Assembly: GCA_002364085.1 (NCBI GenBank)
Contig: DEXK01000011.1
Location: forward strand, 1 to 64,000
From: Balneolaceae bacterium UBA3186
GTDB lineage: Bacteria > Bacteroidota > Rhodothermia > Balneolales > Balneolaceae
Direction of reading: 5' to 3'
Length of the DNA: 64,000 nucleotides
Shown here piece by piece: positions 26,202-36,091 of the stretch (position 1 is the stretch's first letter; every line of letters begins with the position of its first letter). A model generated the notes under the pieces. It was not told the DNA's origin, did not search any database, and saw nothing but the letters and a program-made list of their open reading frames with translations. A program made the position numbers and the translations under genes.

Positions 26202-29200
26202 TTAAAAGTTACTATGTGCTCCTAAAATTGACTCTGCGAATGTAAAATCAATTGTATAACCTTTTTCTGTTTCGATATTAAAATCAGATTCAAGTTGCTG
26301 TAAAAGGGTATCAATCAGAAGGGAACCTAATGAAGAGGAGCTCTCTAATTTTGATCTTTCAAAACCGGAACCTGAATCATTATAATTTGCATAATAGGCA
26401 CCGTCTTTAAATTCCAAAGAAAAATTAATCACATTATTTTTACTTGTTAAATCAAAGGCATATTTGAACGAGTTTGTAATTAATTCATTAAGTAAAAGAC
26501 CTAAGGGTATTGCTTGATTGATATTAATAACAAGATTTTCGTCTATTTTTAAATTAATGATCCCATTTTTATTGTTTAAAGTCTCACTTATCGAGTTTGT
26601 TAATGATCTTACATACTTATCAAAAGGAATATCAGTAAAACTGTCTGTGTTATAAAGTAATTCATGTACCTGAGCAATAGATTTAATTCTTCGGGCTGTT
26701 TCGTCTAATAAAGCTTTAAGTTCTTCATCTCCTGAGCCAATACTTTGAAGTGAAATAAGACCTGTGACTATCGCTAGATTATTTTTCACTCGGTGATGAA
26801 TTTCGGAGAGTAGTAAGGTCTTTTCGCTTAAAGAATTTTCGATTTTAATTCTTAATTCTTCTTGTTCGGTTATATCTAAATGAGTTCCAATCATTCGAAC
26901 CACTCTACCATTCTCGTCGTATTCTAAAGCAGTTCCTTTGTCTAAAATAGTACGATATTCACCGCATTTACATTTCACTCTTATGGTTACTTCAAAGCTA
27001 TCTTGCTTCCCTGCTTCGATCTTTCCTATTTCGTTAAGTATAAGTTCAGAATCTTCAGGATGAACTCTGGAGAAAAAGAAGCTGTAAGGATTTTCAATTT
27101 CTTCAGAAGTGTAGCCTAGCATTTCATACCATCGCTCATTCATTGCACTTATTTGGTCTCTGATATTGGCATCCCAAACACCTAAATTTGCTCCTTTTAC
27201 AGCCGAATCTAACGTGAATTCACTATTTTCTAATTTTTTCTGAAGTTCCAATCTCCGAGTTATATCTTGAGCAAGTCCAGTAAACCTTTCGACTTCTCCG
27301 GTACTATTTTTTTCCGGTGAGCCAATTGCTCTTATATATTTATTTTCACCCTTTTTTGTAATTAATTTTAAATCTACATCGTAGGGTTCACCTGATTGTA
27401 TTGATTTAAGAAGATTCTCCATATTGGAATCAGTCAAATCGTGATAAGAAAGAAAACCTTCAAAATTAGGAGGGCCGAGCTGAATATCTCTGTCATAAAT
27501 ATTATAAAGCTGCTCAGACCATTCAATTTTATTGGTTTTTATATCTAAGGTCCAATTACCAAGTTCCCCAACTTTGTGAGCCTTTTCTAAACTATTATTG
27601 GTTTCCAGTAACTCAATTTCAGTTTCTTTTTGGGTGGTTATATCCAGTATAACAGTATCAAATATTATCTTTTGTTCAGAATCAAGTCTTTGAGCAGTTC
27701 CATTGCCCTGTAAATATTTTATTTTACCACTCTTTGTTTTTATTGGATAGGTAAAATTCAAGCTTGTCATTTCATCAGCGGATCTTTCTATTGATGTAAC
27801 TAATTCTTTAAAATCTTCCTGAGAAAAGAGCTGCCAAGGGGTTATTTTTCCTTGTAGAATTTCTTGATGAGAAATCTCAAAAATTTCTTCACATCCCTCA
27901 CTGATATAATCAATATTCACATGGTCTTTAGTTGATATTGAACACCTGATTATAGCTCCGGTAAAATTATTTGTTATAGAACGGAGTAATTCCTCCCTGG
28001 CTTGTATTTGCTTGTTAATATTGATTCTTTCAGTGACATCAATGTTAACAGTATCGGTTATATAGCTACCATCTCTTTGAAGAATAGAATTACCGGTTGC
28101 TTCAATCCACTTAAGTTTACCGGATGGAGTCTTAATTCTGAATATTAGATATAAGCTTTTATTCTCTTCAATTGATTGATTAAATACTTTATATACATGG
28201 TCTCTGTCTTCCTCAATAATTTGATTCCACATGAGGCTTGTATCTGCTAGCGCTGCATCTATATCTATTTCATATACTTCTGTAACTTTAGAGCTTACAT
28301 AAATTAGTTTAGATTTGGAGCCGGGAGTAATTCTGTGGCGAAATACAACACCTTCAATGTTTTCAGTAATTTGTTTTATTTGATTCTCAACTTTGCATAA
28401 TCTGCTGTTTTCTTGAGCAGCTTTAAACTTAGTAGCAATTACTCCGGCTACGGTTTCTAAATCCTGAAGATGTTGTTGTGTATAGTAGTTTTTCTCTTCA
28501 TGTTCAGAATCAATAATACCTATTAATTTGCCATCCAGTAATATAGGAACTGTGATCTCTGAATTATTAGACTCTATATCTTTGATATATCGCAGATCTT
28601 TGGTTAAGTCGTTTACAATTTCTGGTTGTAACGTTTTGGCAACACTACCAACAATTCCTTCCCCAATTTTTAAACTAATTGCACAGTTAATGCTGCTGTC
28701 AGGATTCTTTTTTGGACCGGTAGCGGCAATTTGTTCCAACATATTTGTTTGTTCATCAAAACTATAAATCACACAATCTTCAAAATCGAAGTGAGTCATT
28801 ATTTTTTCTGTGATTGCGTTGGCTATATCGGTAAGCGAGTCTGTATTGAGAATGGAAGTTGTAATGTCATTTATAGCTTTAAGTAGCATTAATGATCGTT
28901 CTTGTTCAACTCTATTTTCCTTAAGCTCCTTGCGTACTTCCAAATTGTCACGTTCTCTGGTAATAGAGTGTGATAATTTTGAAAGGTTATTTTTCGAAAT
29001 AAAATCTGTTGCTCCATTATTTACAATAAGATCAACAGCTTGATCTTCACCTATAAAACCTGAAACAATAAAAAACGGAATATCTTTATTGAGCGTATGT
29101 ACTGTACTTAGCACATCAATACAGCTTAAAGAAGGAACGTTAAAATCGCATATCACAAGATCTATAGATTCTTGTTTTAACGCATCTATAATGTCATTCT

Positions 29201-29303
29201 CGGTATCACAATGTTGGTAAGCCCATTCAAAAGAGCACCTTTTAAGTTCGTTTAGAATTAGCTCTAAATCATGAAGATTGTCTTCAACTATAAGAATATT
29301 CAA
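26202..29303 (-). CDS. REC-GAF-PAS histidine kinase (HisKA_2 type)
   Basis: This 1033-residue soluble hybrid kinase has an N-terminal receiver (about 1-120, phospho-acceptor Asp53 in VICDFNVP), a GAF domain (about 150-300), four PAS domains (about 312-430, 437-560, 575-690 and 700-825), and then HisKA_2 with SEIHHRVKNNLAIVTGL and an HATPase domain (LLNELITNSFKYAF N-box). There is no transmembrane helix. The receiver at the N-terminus suggests it is itself an output of another kinase. The kinase core closely resembles the one at 10576-12648. The ligands are unknown. Confidence 0.9.
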   Translation of the reverse strand: MNILIVEDNLHDLELILNELKRCSFEWAYQHCDTENDIIDALKQESIDLVICDFNVPSLSCIDVLSTVHTLNKDIPFFIVSGFIGEDQAVDLIVNNGATDFISKNNLSKLSHSITRERDNLEVRKELKENRVEQERSLMLLKAINDITTSILNTDSLTDIANAITEKIMTHFDFEDCVIYSFDEQTNMLEQIAATGPKKNPDSSINCAISLKIGEGIVGSVAKTLQPEIVNDLTKDLRYIKDIESNNSEITVPILLDGKLIGIIDSEHEEKNYYTQQHLQDLETVAGVIATKFKAAQENSRLCKVENQIKQITENIEGVVFRHRITPGSKSKLIYVSSKVTEVYEIDIDAALADTSLMWNQIIEEDRDHVYKVFNQSIEENKSLYLIFRIKTPSGKLKWIEATGNSILQRDGSYITDTVNIDVTERININKQIQAREELLRSITNNFTGAIIRCSISTKDHVNIDYISEGCEEIFEISHQEILQGKITPWQLFSQEDFKELVTSIERSADEMTSLNFTYPIKTKSGKIKYLQGNGTAQRLDSEQKIIFDTVILDITTQKETEIELLETNNSLEKAHKVGELGNWTLDIKTNKIEWSEQLYNIYDRDIQLGPPNFEGFLSYHDLTDSNMENLLKSIQSGEPYDVDLKLITKKGENKYIRAIGSPEKNSTGEVERFTGLAQDITRRLELQKKLENSEFTLDSAVKGANLGVWDANIRDQISAMNERWYEMLGYTSEEIENPYSFFFSRVHPEDSELILNEIGKIEAGKQDSFEVTIRVKCKCGEYRTILDKGTALEYDENGRVVRMIGTHLDITEQEELRIKIENSLSEKTLLLSEIHHRVKNNLAIVTGLISLQSIGSGDEELKALLDETARRIKSIAQVHELLYNTDSFTDIPFDKYVRSLTNSISETLNNKNGIINLKIDENLVININQAIPLGLLLNELITNSFKYAFDLTSKNNVINFSLEFKDGAYYANYNDSGSGFERSKLESSSSLGSLLIDTLLQQLESDFNIETEKGYTIDFTFAESILGAHSNF

Positions 29304-29443
29304 CTGTACCTTTTATTTTTTTTGAAACCTATCTAGATAGTAATGCTTATCGGACTTTATGTGCTATAAATTAAATTAATATTGATGTGTAAATTAATAT
29401 TCCGTTAATTCATTGTGCTACATTAACTAAATAGGAGAAAAGT

Positions 29444-29845
29444 ATGGAAGATGTTATGATTAACTGGTTAGCAGTAGGTGCCGCAACGCTTGTTGGTTTT
29501 GCAATCGGTTTTGTTTGGTATGGTCCACTTTTTGGTAAAGCTTGGATGAAGGAAGCAGGTTTAACCGAAGAAGATGTTGAAAACGGGAATATGGCAAAGA
29601 TCTTTGGATTAACAGCTGTTTTTCAGTTTATAATGGCTTATTGTTTAGCTATGTTCTTCGGTAATGAAATAGATGCAGCAACAGGCGCTTTTTACGGTTT
29701 CTTAACCGGTTTTGCATGGGTTGCCTTGGCTATGGCTGTTTCAGGTCTGTATGAACAAAAATCATTCAAATATATGCTCATAAATGGTGGATTCTGGACG
29801 GTTGTATTCACATTAATGGGATTAATTATCGGTGCCTGGAGGTAA
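29444..29845 (+). CDS. DUF1761-family membrane protein
   Basis: This 133-residue protein has four hydrophobic helices. The N-terminal INWLAVGAATLVGFAIGFVWYGPLFGKAWM segment (in which WYGPLFGKAWM is typical) and the C-terminal GFWTVVFTLMGLIIGAWR segment fit DUF1761. The function of the family is not known to me. A strong Shine-Dalgarno (AGGAG, six bases before ATG) supports the start. Its last codons contain GGAGG, which could serve the next gene. Confidence 0.8.
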   Translation: MEDVMINWLAVGAATLVGFAIGFVWYGPLFGKAWMKEAGLTEEDVENGNMAKIFGLTAVFQFIMAYCLAMFFGNEIDAATGAFYGFLTGFAWVALAMAVSGLYEQKSFKYMLINGGFWTVVFTLMGLIIGAWR

Positions 29846-29848
29846 AGT

Positions 29849-30829
29849 ATCAAAACTTATATACTGGTTTTAACTTTGGGAGCAAGTCTATGGGCTTGCT
29901 CTTCTAATATTAAAAAGCAACAACAACCAACAACAACAGAAGTAAAAGCAGATTCATCTGATTTCAAAATAGCGTACAATGTAGCTTATGATCTGGATGC
30001 TGATAATTACGAGATCTTTGTAATGAATGCGGATGGAACAGAACAAAGAAACATTTCAAACAGTCCCGGAGTTGATTGGGTCTATTATGCTTACAAAGAT
30101 CGGTTATATTTTGTATCCGACAGAGATTCCACATCAAGAAAATATTTTTTGTATGAAATGAAATGGGATGGTACTGAAATTAGAAAAGTAACAGACTTTT
30201 TAGTTCACGATTCCTGGATGAGTTCCCGAAAAAATGGTACTGAATTTGTACTCTCAATCAATAAAGGTGATGATTATGATACCAGAGACCTTTATATCAT
30301 TAATTTGAAAGGAGAGATCATTCGTCAATTAACAGACGATAATTTCCAAAATACTGACGCTCATTTCTCGCCTGATGGAACCCAAATTGCGTTTCGTTCT
30401 AATCGATCTAAATATGATGAATTGTATATTATGAACGATGATGGCACCGGAATCAGGCAATTAACTGACTATCCTTCAAATGATTCAACAGCATTAGAAT
30501 GGGAATATCATGCAGGACCTCCGCAATGGATTGACTCAAACCAAATTAGTTATCTTTCAAAACAGAATAGTAATTACAGTATTTTCTCTATTTCACCTCT
30601 CGGTACTAATTACAAACAATTGACTCCCGATTCTACATCAAATGGGTATCTTTCAAATGAAGGTTGGCACTCATGGTCAAGAGATAATAAATATATAGCT
30701 TTTAATGCCACCAATATGGTTGGTAATTATGACATCTATATTATGAAATCAGATATCACCGGATTAAAAAGGTTAACCCGTACTCAATGGTACGCTCAAG
30801 CTCCGGTATTTGTTTATCCTGAGGATTAA
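29849..30829 (+). CDS. TolB-type propeller lipoprotein with probable non-AUG start
   Basis: The protein of about 326 residues has WD40-like/TolB beta-propeller repeats (YEIFVMNADGTEQRNIS, AHFSPDGTQIAFRSNRSKY, LYIMNDDGTGIRQLT, YDIYIMKSDITGLKRLT). The first conventional start (TTG at 29876) would give only seven residues before the lipidation Cys of LWACSS, too short for export. Reading the same frame back to ATC at 29849 gives IKTYILVLTLGASLWAC, a good lipoprotein signal, and GGAGG lies six bases upstream of that ATC. CTG at 29864 is an alternative. The frame is closed by TAA at 29843. Its 3' end overlaps the opposite gene by four bases. Confidence 0.75.
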   Translation: MKTYILVLTLGASLWACSSNIKKQQQPTTTEVKADSSDFKIAYNVAYDLDADNYEIFVMNADGTEQRNISNSPGVDWVYYAYKDRLYFVSDRDSTSRKYFLYEMKWDGTEIRKVTDFLVHDSWMSSRKNGTEFVLSINKGDDYDTRDLYIINLKGEIIRQLTDDNFQNTDAHFSPDGTQIAFRSNRSKYDELYIMNDDGTGIRQLTDYPSNDSTALEWEYHAGPPQWIDSNQISYLSKQNSNYSIFSISPLGTNYKQLTPDSTSNGYLSNEGWHSWSRDNKYIAFNATNMVGNYDIYIMKSDITGLKRLTRTQWYAQAPVFVYPED

Positions 30830-31437
30830 AGCTTAAGATCTAAGTCAACCGTTTCCGTTCTTTTTTTAGAAAAATAGGGAAGAGCTATTCCCGTAATCAA
30901 AATAAAACATCCAATTACAAACATAACCCAAGAAATTGTCTTGTAATGATTTAGAATGTTCATATCAGATAGGATGTTAAGAAAGTCATGAGAAGATTTT
31001 GGTAAATTTCCAATCAACGGAAGGTCTTGAGTGTAAGCATCCGCGCAATACGCTGCACTATCAAGCCAAGCGAAACCCAACCAGTATAATGAAGCCTGAG
31101 ATACAACTATTTTTCGGCTTCTCCAGCTAACAATGAATAGTAAAAAAGGGAGTAATATCTGTAAAAGTGTACCTCCAAGAACAGTTAGAAATCTCCATCC
31201 AAATATTCCAAAGATGGTATGGCCGGCTTCATGTATGATCAGAGTAAGATTATCTATCACAAAGTAGATCATCGAAAAACCGAAAACGTGCTTATAGCTT
31301 ACAGCAAGAAGGATATTGTATTCTAGCGACATGTAAAACTGTTTAACTATAAACCAGCTCCAGAAGATCAGAATAATCGAAAACCAATACGTTTTAAGAA
31401 AGGGGAAAGCTTTTTCTTTTAACGTGTTAATGTTCAT
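30826..31437 (-). CDS. membrane protein with HEXXH motif (M50-like)
   Basis: This 203-residue polytopic protein has about five hydrophobic segments and a HEAGHTIFG motif at the cytoplasmic or membrane side of the second helix. HExxH inside a membrane helix region is the zinc site of site-2-protease-like M50 enzymes. The usual C-terminal LDG motif is not seen (there is WLDSAAYCAD), so peptidase activity is uncertain. It lies one base from the glycosyltransferase stop-start junction on the same strand. Confidence 0.6.
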   Translation of the reverse strand: MNINTLKEKAFPFLKTYWFSIILIFWSWFIVKQFYMSLEYNILLAVSYKHVFGFSMIYFVIDNLTLIIHEAGHTIFGIFGWRFLTVLGGTLLQILLPFLLFIVSWRSRKIVVSQASLYWLGFAWLDSAAYCADAYTQDLPLIGNLPKSSHDFLNILSDMNILNHYKTISWVMFVIGCFILITGIALPYFSKKRTETVDLDLKL

Positions 31438-31438
31438 T

Positions 31439-32452
31439 TCAGAGAAGTTGATCGAATTTCTTTTTTCCTTTCAGAAAGTAATTCCAGATTATGGAGAAGG
31501 GCATTTTTCCCTGCAGTGATTTTACTTTTGGGCTGGAAATAGCTTTTCTTTTTCGTTGAACTTTAAACCAGTCCATAAAAAAGTGAAGGTGAGCTTTCGC
31601 AATGGCTGCAAACTCTTTAGGCTTTCCTCCTAATAATGATTTATAAGCTGCTATTACATCCAAAAGCAATCTGATTGGAAACCTGAGTATCAATTCAGAA
31701 GTTGCATAATTCTTCCAGATCATAAACAGATTGTTACGGAAGTTATAGTACACTTTTCGTGGAGAGCCCATAGCTAAAGAACCACCACCTAGGTGGTAAA
31801 CCGTACTTTCCGGAGTATACATTACTTTTTGGCCGAATCGCTTCACTCTCCAGCACAGATCAATTTCTTCCATATGGAACTCGAAATCCTCATCGAAGCC
31901 ACCTAGTTCTTCAAACAGCTCCTTTTTGATAGCTAATGCAGCGCCACTTGCCCAGAAGATCTCCGAGATCTCATCATATTGAGCTTCATCTTTTTCAACT
32001 GTTTCGAAAATACGACCTCTACAGAACGGATAACCGTATTTATCAATAAATCCACCGGCAGCTCCCGCATACTCGAAGTACTCGGGCTCTTTATAAGACA
32101 ATAACTTGGGTTGAACAGCTCCAATAGTTTCATCCGACTCAAAGCATTTGTTAATACCATGAAGCCAGTTAGCATCAACTTTAACATCGTTATTCAGGAA
32201 TAGAAGAAATTCTTTGGATGCAGATGCAACTGCTCTGTTGTTACCGCCACAATACCCGTAATTGTCATCAAAAGTGGAGATAATAACTTCAGGAAAGTTT
32301 TCATTTACCCATTCAACGGTTCCGTCGCCAGAAGCGTTATCAGCAAGTATGATCTCGAAATCAGGGTAATCCGTATCACAAACAGAAGGAAGGAAGGTTT
32401 TCAGGTGATGAAGTCCGTTCCAAGTGACGATAATTATACTGAAGCCTTTCAA
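31439..32452 (-). CDS. family 2 glycosyltransferase
   Basis: This 337-residue GT-A glycosyltransferase has SIIIVTWNGLHHL at the N-terminus, LADNASGDGTVEW, the nucleotide-sugar metal motif in FLLFLNNDVKVD and an acceptor-site ED-like HMEEIDLCWRVKRFG. It resembles rhamnosyl- or dTDP-sugar transferases acting on cell-surface glycans. The start is TTG, since no upstream ATG is in frame. It probably forms a two-gene unit with the membrane protein that follows. Confidence 0.87.
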   Translation of the reverse strand: MKGFSIIIVTWNGLHHLKTFLPSVCDTDYPDFEIILADNASGDGTVEWVNENFPEVIISTFDDNYGYCGGNNRAVASASKEFLLFLNNDVKVDANWLHGINKCFESDETIGAVQPKLLSYKEPEYFEYAGAAGGFIDKYGYPFCRGRIFETVEKDEAQYDEISEIFWASGAALAIKKELFEELGGFDEDFEFHMEEIDLCWRVKRFGQKVMYTPESTVYHLGGGSLAMGSPRKVYYNFRNNLFMIWKNYATSELILRFPIRLLLDVIAAYKSLLGGKPKEFAAIAKAHLHFFMDWFKVQRKRKAISSPKVKSLQGKMPFSIIWNYFLKGKKKFDQLL

Positions 32453-32556
32453 AGAATGAAGTTTGTTAAGAAAGTGTTGAGTTTATATAGGAGAATTTAA
32501 GAAAAAGTGTTTTCTTTGATTCCATTGTTTTTCAATGAAGATGATACCAAAAAAGA

Positions 32557-33060
32557 ATGATGAAAATCGGGCTTATTTCAGATACCCATAATTATCTGGA
32601 TCCACAAACTCTGGATTATTTTTCTGATTGTGACGAAATCTGGCATGCAGGTGATTTCGGAACAATTAAAATAGCTGAACAGCTTAAAGAAGTGGCTCCG
32701 GTTGTGGGTGTGTATGGAAACATAGACGGACAAGATATCAGATCTGAATATCCATTACACCAACGCTTTATTTGTGAAGGGGTGGATGTATGGATGACGC
32801 ACATTGGAGGTATTCCCGGTAGATATTGTATTCCTATTCGACAGGAGATGGAGAATAACACGCCTGAACTCTTTATCTGTGGACATTCTCATATTCTGAA
32901 AGTTGCCCGGGATCAGCAAATGGATAAAATGTTGTATATGAATCCGGGAGCAGCAGGTCGGCACGGCTTTCAAACGGAAAGAACCATCATGCGTTTTACT
33001 ATTCATGCTGGCAAGATCGAAAACGTAGAAGTGATCAATTTAGGTTCAAGAGTGGGGTAG
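32557..33060 (+). CDS. YfcE/MJ0936-type metallophosphoesterase
   Basis: This 167-residue phosphoesterase has the metal-site motifs GLISDTHN, HAGDFG, GNIDGQD, THIGG and GHSHI, then MNPGAAGRHG. This is the single-domain calcineurin-like YfcE family, with activity on phosphodiesters in characterised members. The start may be either of two consecutive ATG codons. It is convergent with the module 2 barrel gene, four bases apart. Confidence 0.88.
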   Translation: MMKIGLISDTHNYLDPQTLDYFSDCDEIWHAGDFGTIKIAEQLKEVAPVVGVYGNIDGQDIRSEYPLHQRFICEGVDVWMTHIGGIPGRYCIPIRQEMENNTPELFICGHSHILKVARDQQMDKMLYMNPGAAGRHGFQTERTIMRFTIHAGKIENVEVINLGSRVG

Positions 33061-33064
33061 TTGC

Positions 33065-34297
33065 TTAGAACAAAACACTGAGTTGAATCGATATTACATT
33101 ATCATCCAGCTTAGGACCGTCGTCATCCGAAATCAGATATGAGCCTTTAAGCGTTATATTTCTTTGAAGTTTATACCCGGTAACGAATTCAATTCTGGTT
33201 CGTGAGTACGTCCAATCGCGGAAAATTTGGTTTATCCGGTTATCAGAATTATCCTTTTCATAGATTTCAATTTCCCCATTCGAGATATGTTCATATCTAG
33301 AGGCAATATATGCTCCTACCAAAAAGGGTAGATCGTATACAAACTCAGCTGAATAATGATCGGTTTCTGCCAGCCCCGTCTGTGGAGAATCTGAATCAGA
33401 GGTTTGTGGATCATAAAAGGGAGCTTTCCAAAAGCTGTTATTCCACTCCAGCATTAAGGTATAATATCTATAATTTAAAGTAAGATCTGCACCTTTACTT
33501 TTTTGTTTATAGGAAGTAATGTCGTAGATAAGTAAAGAGTCGTTGGCAGCGTTTTCCTGAAGGAATGTGCCATTACTAACAGATAAACCAAGTTTAGCCC
33601 AAATCACAGGTTGTAAAGTGATTCTGGCTACTTTGGCAGGAGAACTATATTGTCCATAATCCAAATGTGTTGATACGGGAGCTAAAGTTGCGGCTGCATT
33701 GATCTCTAGCCATTTAGATTCCCCAAATGCATAAGAAAACCTTATCCCTTGTGAATACATTCTTGAATAAACCATGGTAGTTCCTTTTTCATCTTCGCCG
33801 TATAAGCGGGAGATGTCTTCAGGATTGGAAATTCCATCACCTAAATGCCCGAAAGTAGCGCTTACTGGTAATCCTGAAGAATGAGACATTGGCAAATGCA
33901 CAAATGGATTTTCAGAAGAGATGAATTTGTTTGAATAGGAGCCATAGGGAGTGATAAATCTTCCTGCTGTTACAAGGAGATTAGAGTTAAGGTCAGGTGT
34001 CCAGTTTATATTGAGTAAGGAAAAAAAAGGATCACTTAACTCTTCTCCATCATAATAATCTGCTTGCAGAGCAGAATTTATAAACCATTGATCAGAAATA
34101 TTCCCTGATATAAAAAGTCGAAGATTAGGAGTGTAAATAGAAAGATTTTCTCCCGGAGTTTGATTGACATAAGGGGAAGAGTCTTCTCCGGCTTGTCTAA
34201 GTTCAAAATTTGCTAATCCTGATATACTTATCTGAGCATATACTACTGTTTGAATGAAAGCACAAAAAGCGAAAATTAAAGTCGATCGTTTAAACAT
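33065..34297 (-). CDS. outer-membrane beta-barrel of module 2
   Basis: This 410-residue barrel protein has a signal peptide (about 1-22, VVYA|QISISG) and a C-terminal strand ending VISIQLSVLF. It shares TAGRFITPYGSY and the following FVHLP segment with the module 1 barrel at 18509-19720, as well as the general strand pattern. No TonB-dependent plug is visible. It is the third gene of a three-gene operon, one base after the cyclase. The function is unknown; a porin or surface receptor is likely. Confidence 0.75.
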   Translation of the reverse strand: MFKRSTLIFAFCAFIQTVVYAQISISGLANFELRQAGEDSSPYVNQTPGENLSIYTPNLRLFISGNISDQWFINSALQADYYDGEELSDPFFSLLNINWTPDLNSNLLVTAGRFITPYGSYSNKFISSENPFVHLPMSHSSGLPVSATFGHLGDGISNPEDISRLYGEDEKGTTMVYSRMYSQGIRFSYAFGESKWLEINAAATLAPVSTHLDYGQYSSPAKVARITLQPVIWAKLGLSVSNGTFLQENAANDSLLIYDITSYKQKSKGADLTLNYRYYTLMLEWNNSFWKAPFYDPQTSDSDSPQTGLAETDHYSAEFVYDLPFLVGAYIASRYEHISNGEIEIYEKDNSDNRINQIFRDWTYSRTRIEFVTGYKLQRNITLKGSYLISDDDGPKLDDNVISIQLSVLF

Positions 34298-34298
34298 G

Positions 34299-36089
34299 TC
34301 AATTACCCAATTTTATTACTCTTTCTATAGACTTTTCCTTCCAGACTATCTCATATATCTGAATTTCGTTCTCTATTCCTTTTACCTTAATGCTGTCGAG
34401 TTCTTTAGCAGGTATTTTCCGTTCAAGATTTAAATACACTTCATTTGAAATCAGAATTTGATGTTTTTTAGCCGCTGAACATAAACGAGCACCCAAGTTT
34501 ACTGTACTTCCTAATACTGTGTAATCCATTCTGTTTTCACTACCCATTGCACCCATTACAACTTCACCGCTGTTAATGCCGATTCCTACAGCCAAATTTC
34601 CTTCCTCATCACTCAAAACACCCGGAAGCCTTTGTTGAATTCGTATTGCTGCTTGTACAGCCAACTGATCTTTCTTGGAACCTTGAAACACTGCTACCAA
34701 TTCATCACCAACAAATTTGTCTACATCACCGCCCATTTCTTTTACGATCTCAGCCTGGAAACTCAATAGATTGTTCAACATATCAATGACTTGCTCAGGA
34801 GTGTGTTTTTCACTCCATGCTGTAAAACCTCTGATGTCTGAAAAGAAAACCGTTACATCCCGGCGTTCACCACCCGGCTGGATTCTGGTCAGATCTTTTT
34901 TGATGGCATCAAGTGTAGCTTCTGATACAAATTTAAGCATTAACAGGCGTTCCTGTAATCCCTCAATTAACTGGTTGAAAGCAATAGTTAATTTTCCTAT
35001 TTCATCATGAGTAGTTACAGGAACTTTTTGACCAAAATCCTGATTTTCAACCCTTTGAACTCCTTCAACAAGCTGATCAATTGGTCGTGTAATTCTTCGA
35101 GTTAAAATAATACTTATAAAAACAGAAGCGACTATCGCAAAAACTCCAATGCCAAATATCAAGATCTGAAGATTTTTTAGTGGGATTAGTGCATTTGTCA
35201 GAGATTTAGCAACTCCGTAGTACCCCTTAATTCCCTGAACTTCATCATTAAGCTGAAACATTGGGGCTAAATAGATCAACCAGTTTTCACTATTCAAAAG
35301 TATTTCAGATGTCGAAGCTTGGTTACTTGTGAGTACTTCATAAGTAGCATCATGAAATTTTTTGTTCAGCCCGTTTTTATCGTCCGCTGATATATTCCCA
35401 AAAGTCTCAGCAACTATTTTATCATCAACATAAAAAATGACATCCATTCCAATATCCCGTGAAAGTTGCTCCGCTTCTAACTGACGAATAGGAAGTCCAT
35501 AAGTAAGAGAACCGATCAGATTATAACCCGTCCAGATTGGAATCGATATTACATTAAAATAGCGCTCATTTTCTTTCCATATATATGTTTGAGTCGGCAT
35601 TTCACCATTCAGTGCTTCTCGCACTCCTGCTCGGTCTGCAATAGAAAACTCAGGTAATTTTTTTGAAGATAATTGACCCAAAGGTAGGCCTTTGTTATCC
35701 GAAACCAACAAAAGTCCGGCTGAATCAGGATTTGTAAAATAAGATTCAGGTATAAGAGAATCCGGGATCAAAGGGTCAAAATCCAATAAGTAACGTAATT
35801 CTTCACGAATTTTCTGATTTACAGTGTTTGTATCAGAAGTAGAAATAGCCGCTTTAAGTGAAGGGATATCAGCGAGCAGTACGGCTGTTTGTCGTAGTTG
35901 TCGAAATCGAATGTCCTGAATTCTCTCAAAGATTCTGCCTGCTTCGGTAAAATTTTGATTTATATCATCTCTGATTCTTAATTCAACTAATTGGCCTAAA
36001 CTATATAAAAGGCTCAAAACGATAACTAAAACCAGTCCAACAAATCCTGATAAAAGCTTCCATCGCAAACTTAAGAACCTAAGTTTCAT
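34299..36089 (-). CDS. transmembrane class III nucleotide cyclase of module 2
   Basis: This 596-residue protein has TM1 at about 10-32, a periplasmic sensor (about 33-300), TM2 (about 302-328), HAMP (about 330-385, RITRPIDQLVEGVQRVEN) and a class III cyclase domain (about 405-580) with metal Asp in VFFSDIRGFT and FVGDELVAVF, plus MDYTVLGSTVNLGARLCSAA. It is colinear with the module 1 cyclase at 19749-21452. The most diverged part is the sensor, so the two probably read different cues. Lys in DKFVGDEL favours cAMP. It lies two bases after the cupredoxin gene. Confidence 0.9.
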   Translation of the reverse strand: MKLRFLSLRWKLLSGFVGLVLVIVLSLLYSLGQLVELRIRDDINQNFTEAGRIFERIQDIRFRQLRQTAVLLADIPSLKAAISTSDTNTVNQKIREELRYLLDFDPLIPDSLIPESYFTNPDSAGLLLVSDNKGLPLGQLSSKKLPEFSIADRAGVREALNGEMPTQTYIWKENERYFNVISIPIWTGYNLIGSLTYGLPIRQLEAEQLSRDIGMDVIFYVDDKIVAETFGNISADDKNGLNKKFHDATYEVLTSNQASTSEILLNSENWLIYLAPMFQLNDEVQGIKGYYGVAKSLTNALIPLKNLQILIFGIGVFAIVASVFISIILTRRITRPIDQLVEGVQRVENQDFGQKVPVTTHDEIGKLTIAFNQLIEGLQERLLMLKFVSEATLDAIKKDLTRIQPGGERRDVTVFFSDIRGFTAWSEKHTPEQVIDMLNNLLSFQAEIVKEMGGDVDKFVGDELVAVFQGSKKDQLAVQAAIRIQQRLPGVLSDEEGNLAVGIGINSGEVVMGAMGSENRMDYTVLGSTVNLGARLCSAAKKHQILISNEVYLNLERKIPAKELDSIKVKGIENEIQIYEIVWKEKSIERVIKLGN

Positions 36090-36091
36090 TA

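Noticed and set aside
26202..29303. Kinase as a partner of the cupredoxin-cyclase module
   Set aside because: It lies between the two modules only by position; other genes separate it from each and no shared domain links them.
29329..29340. 12-bp palindrome CTATCTAGATAG upstream of the REC-GAF-PAS kinase
   Set aside because: Too short for a site call without other copies or a known regulator; probably chance in an AT-rich gap.
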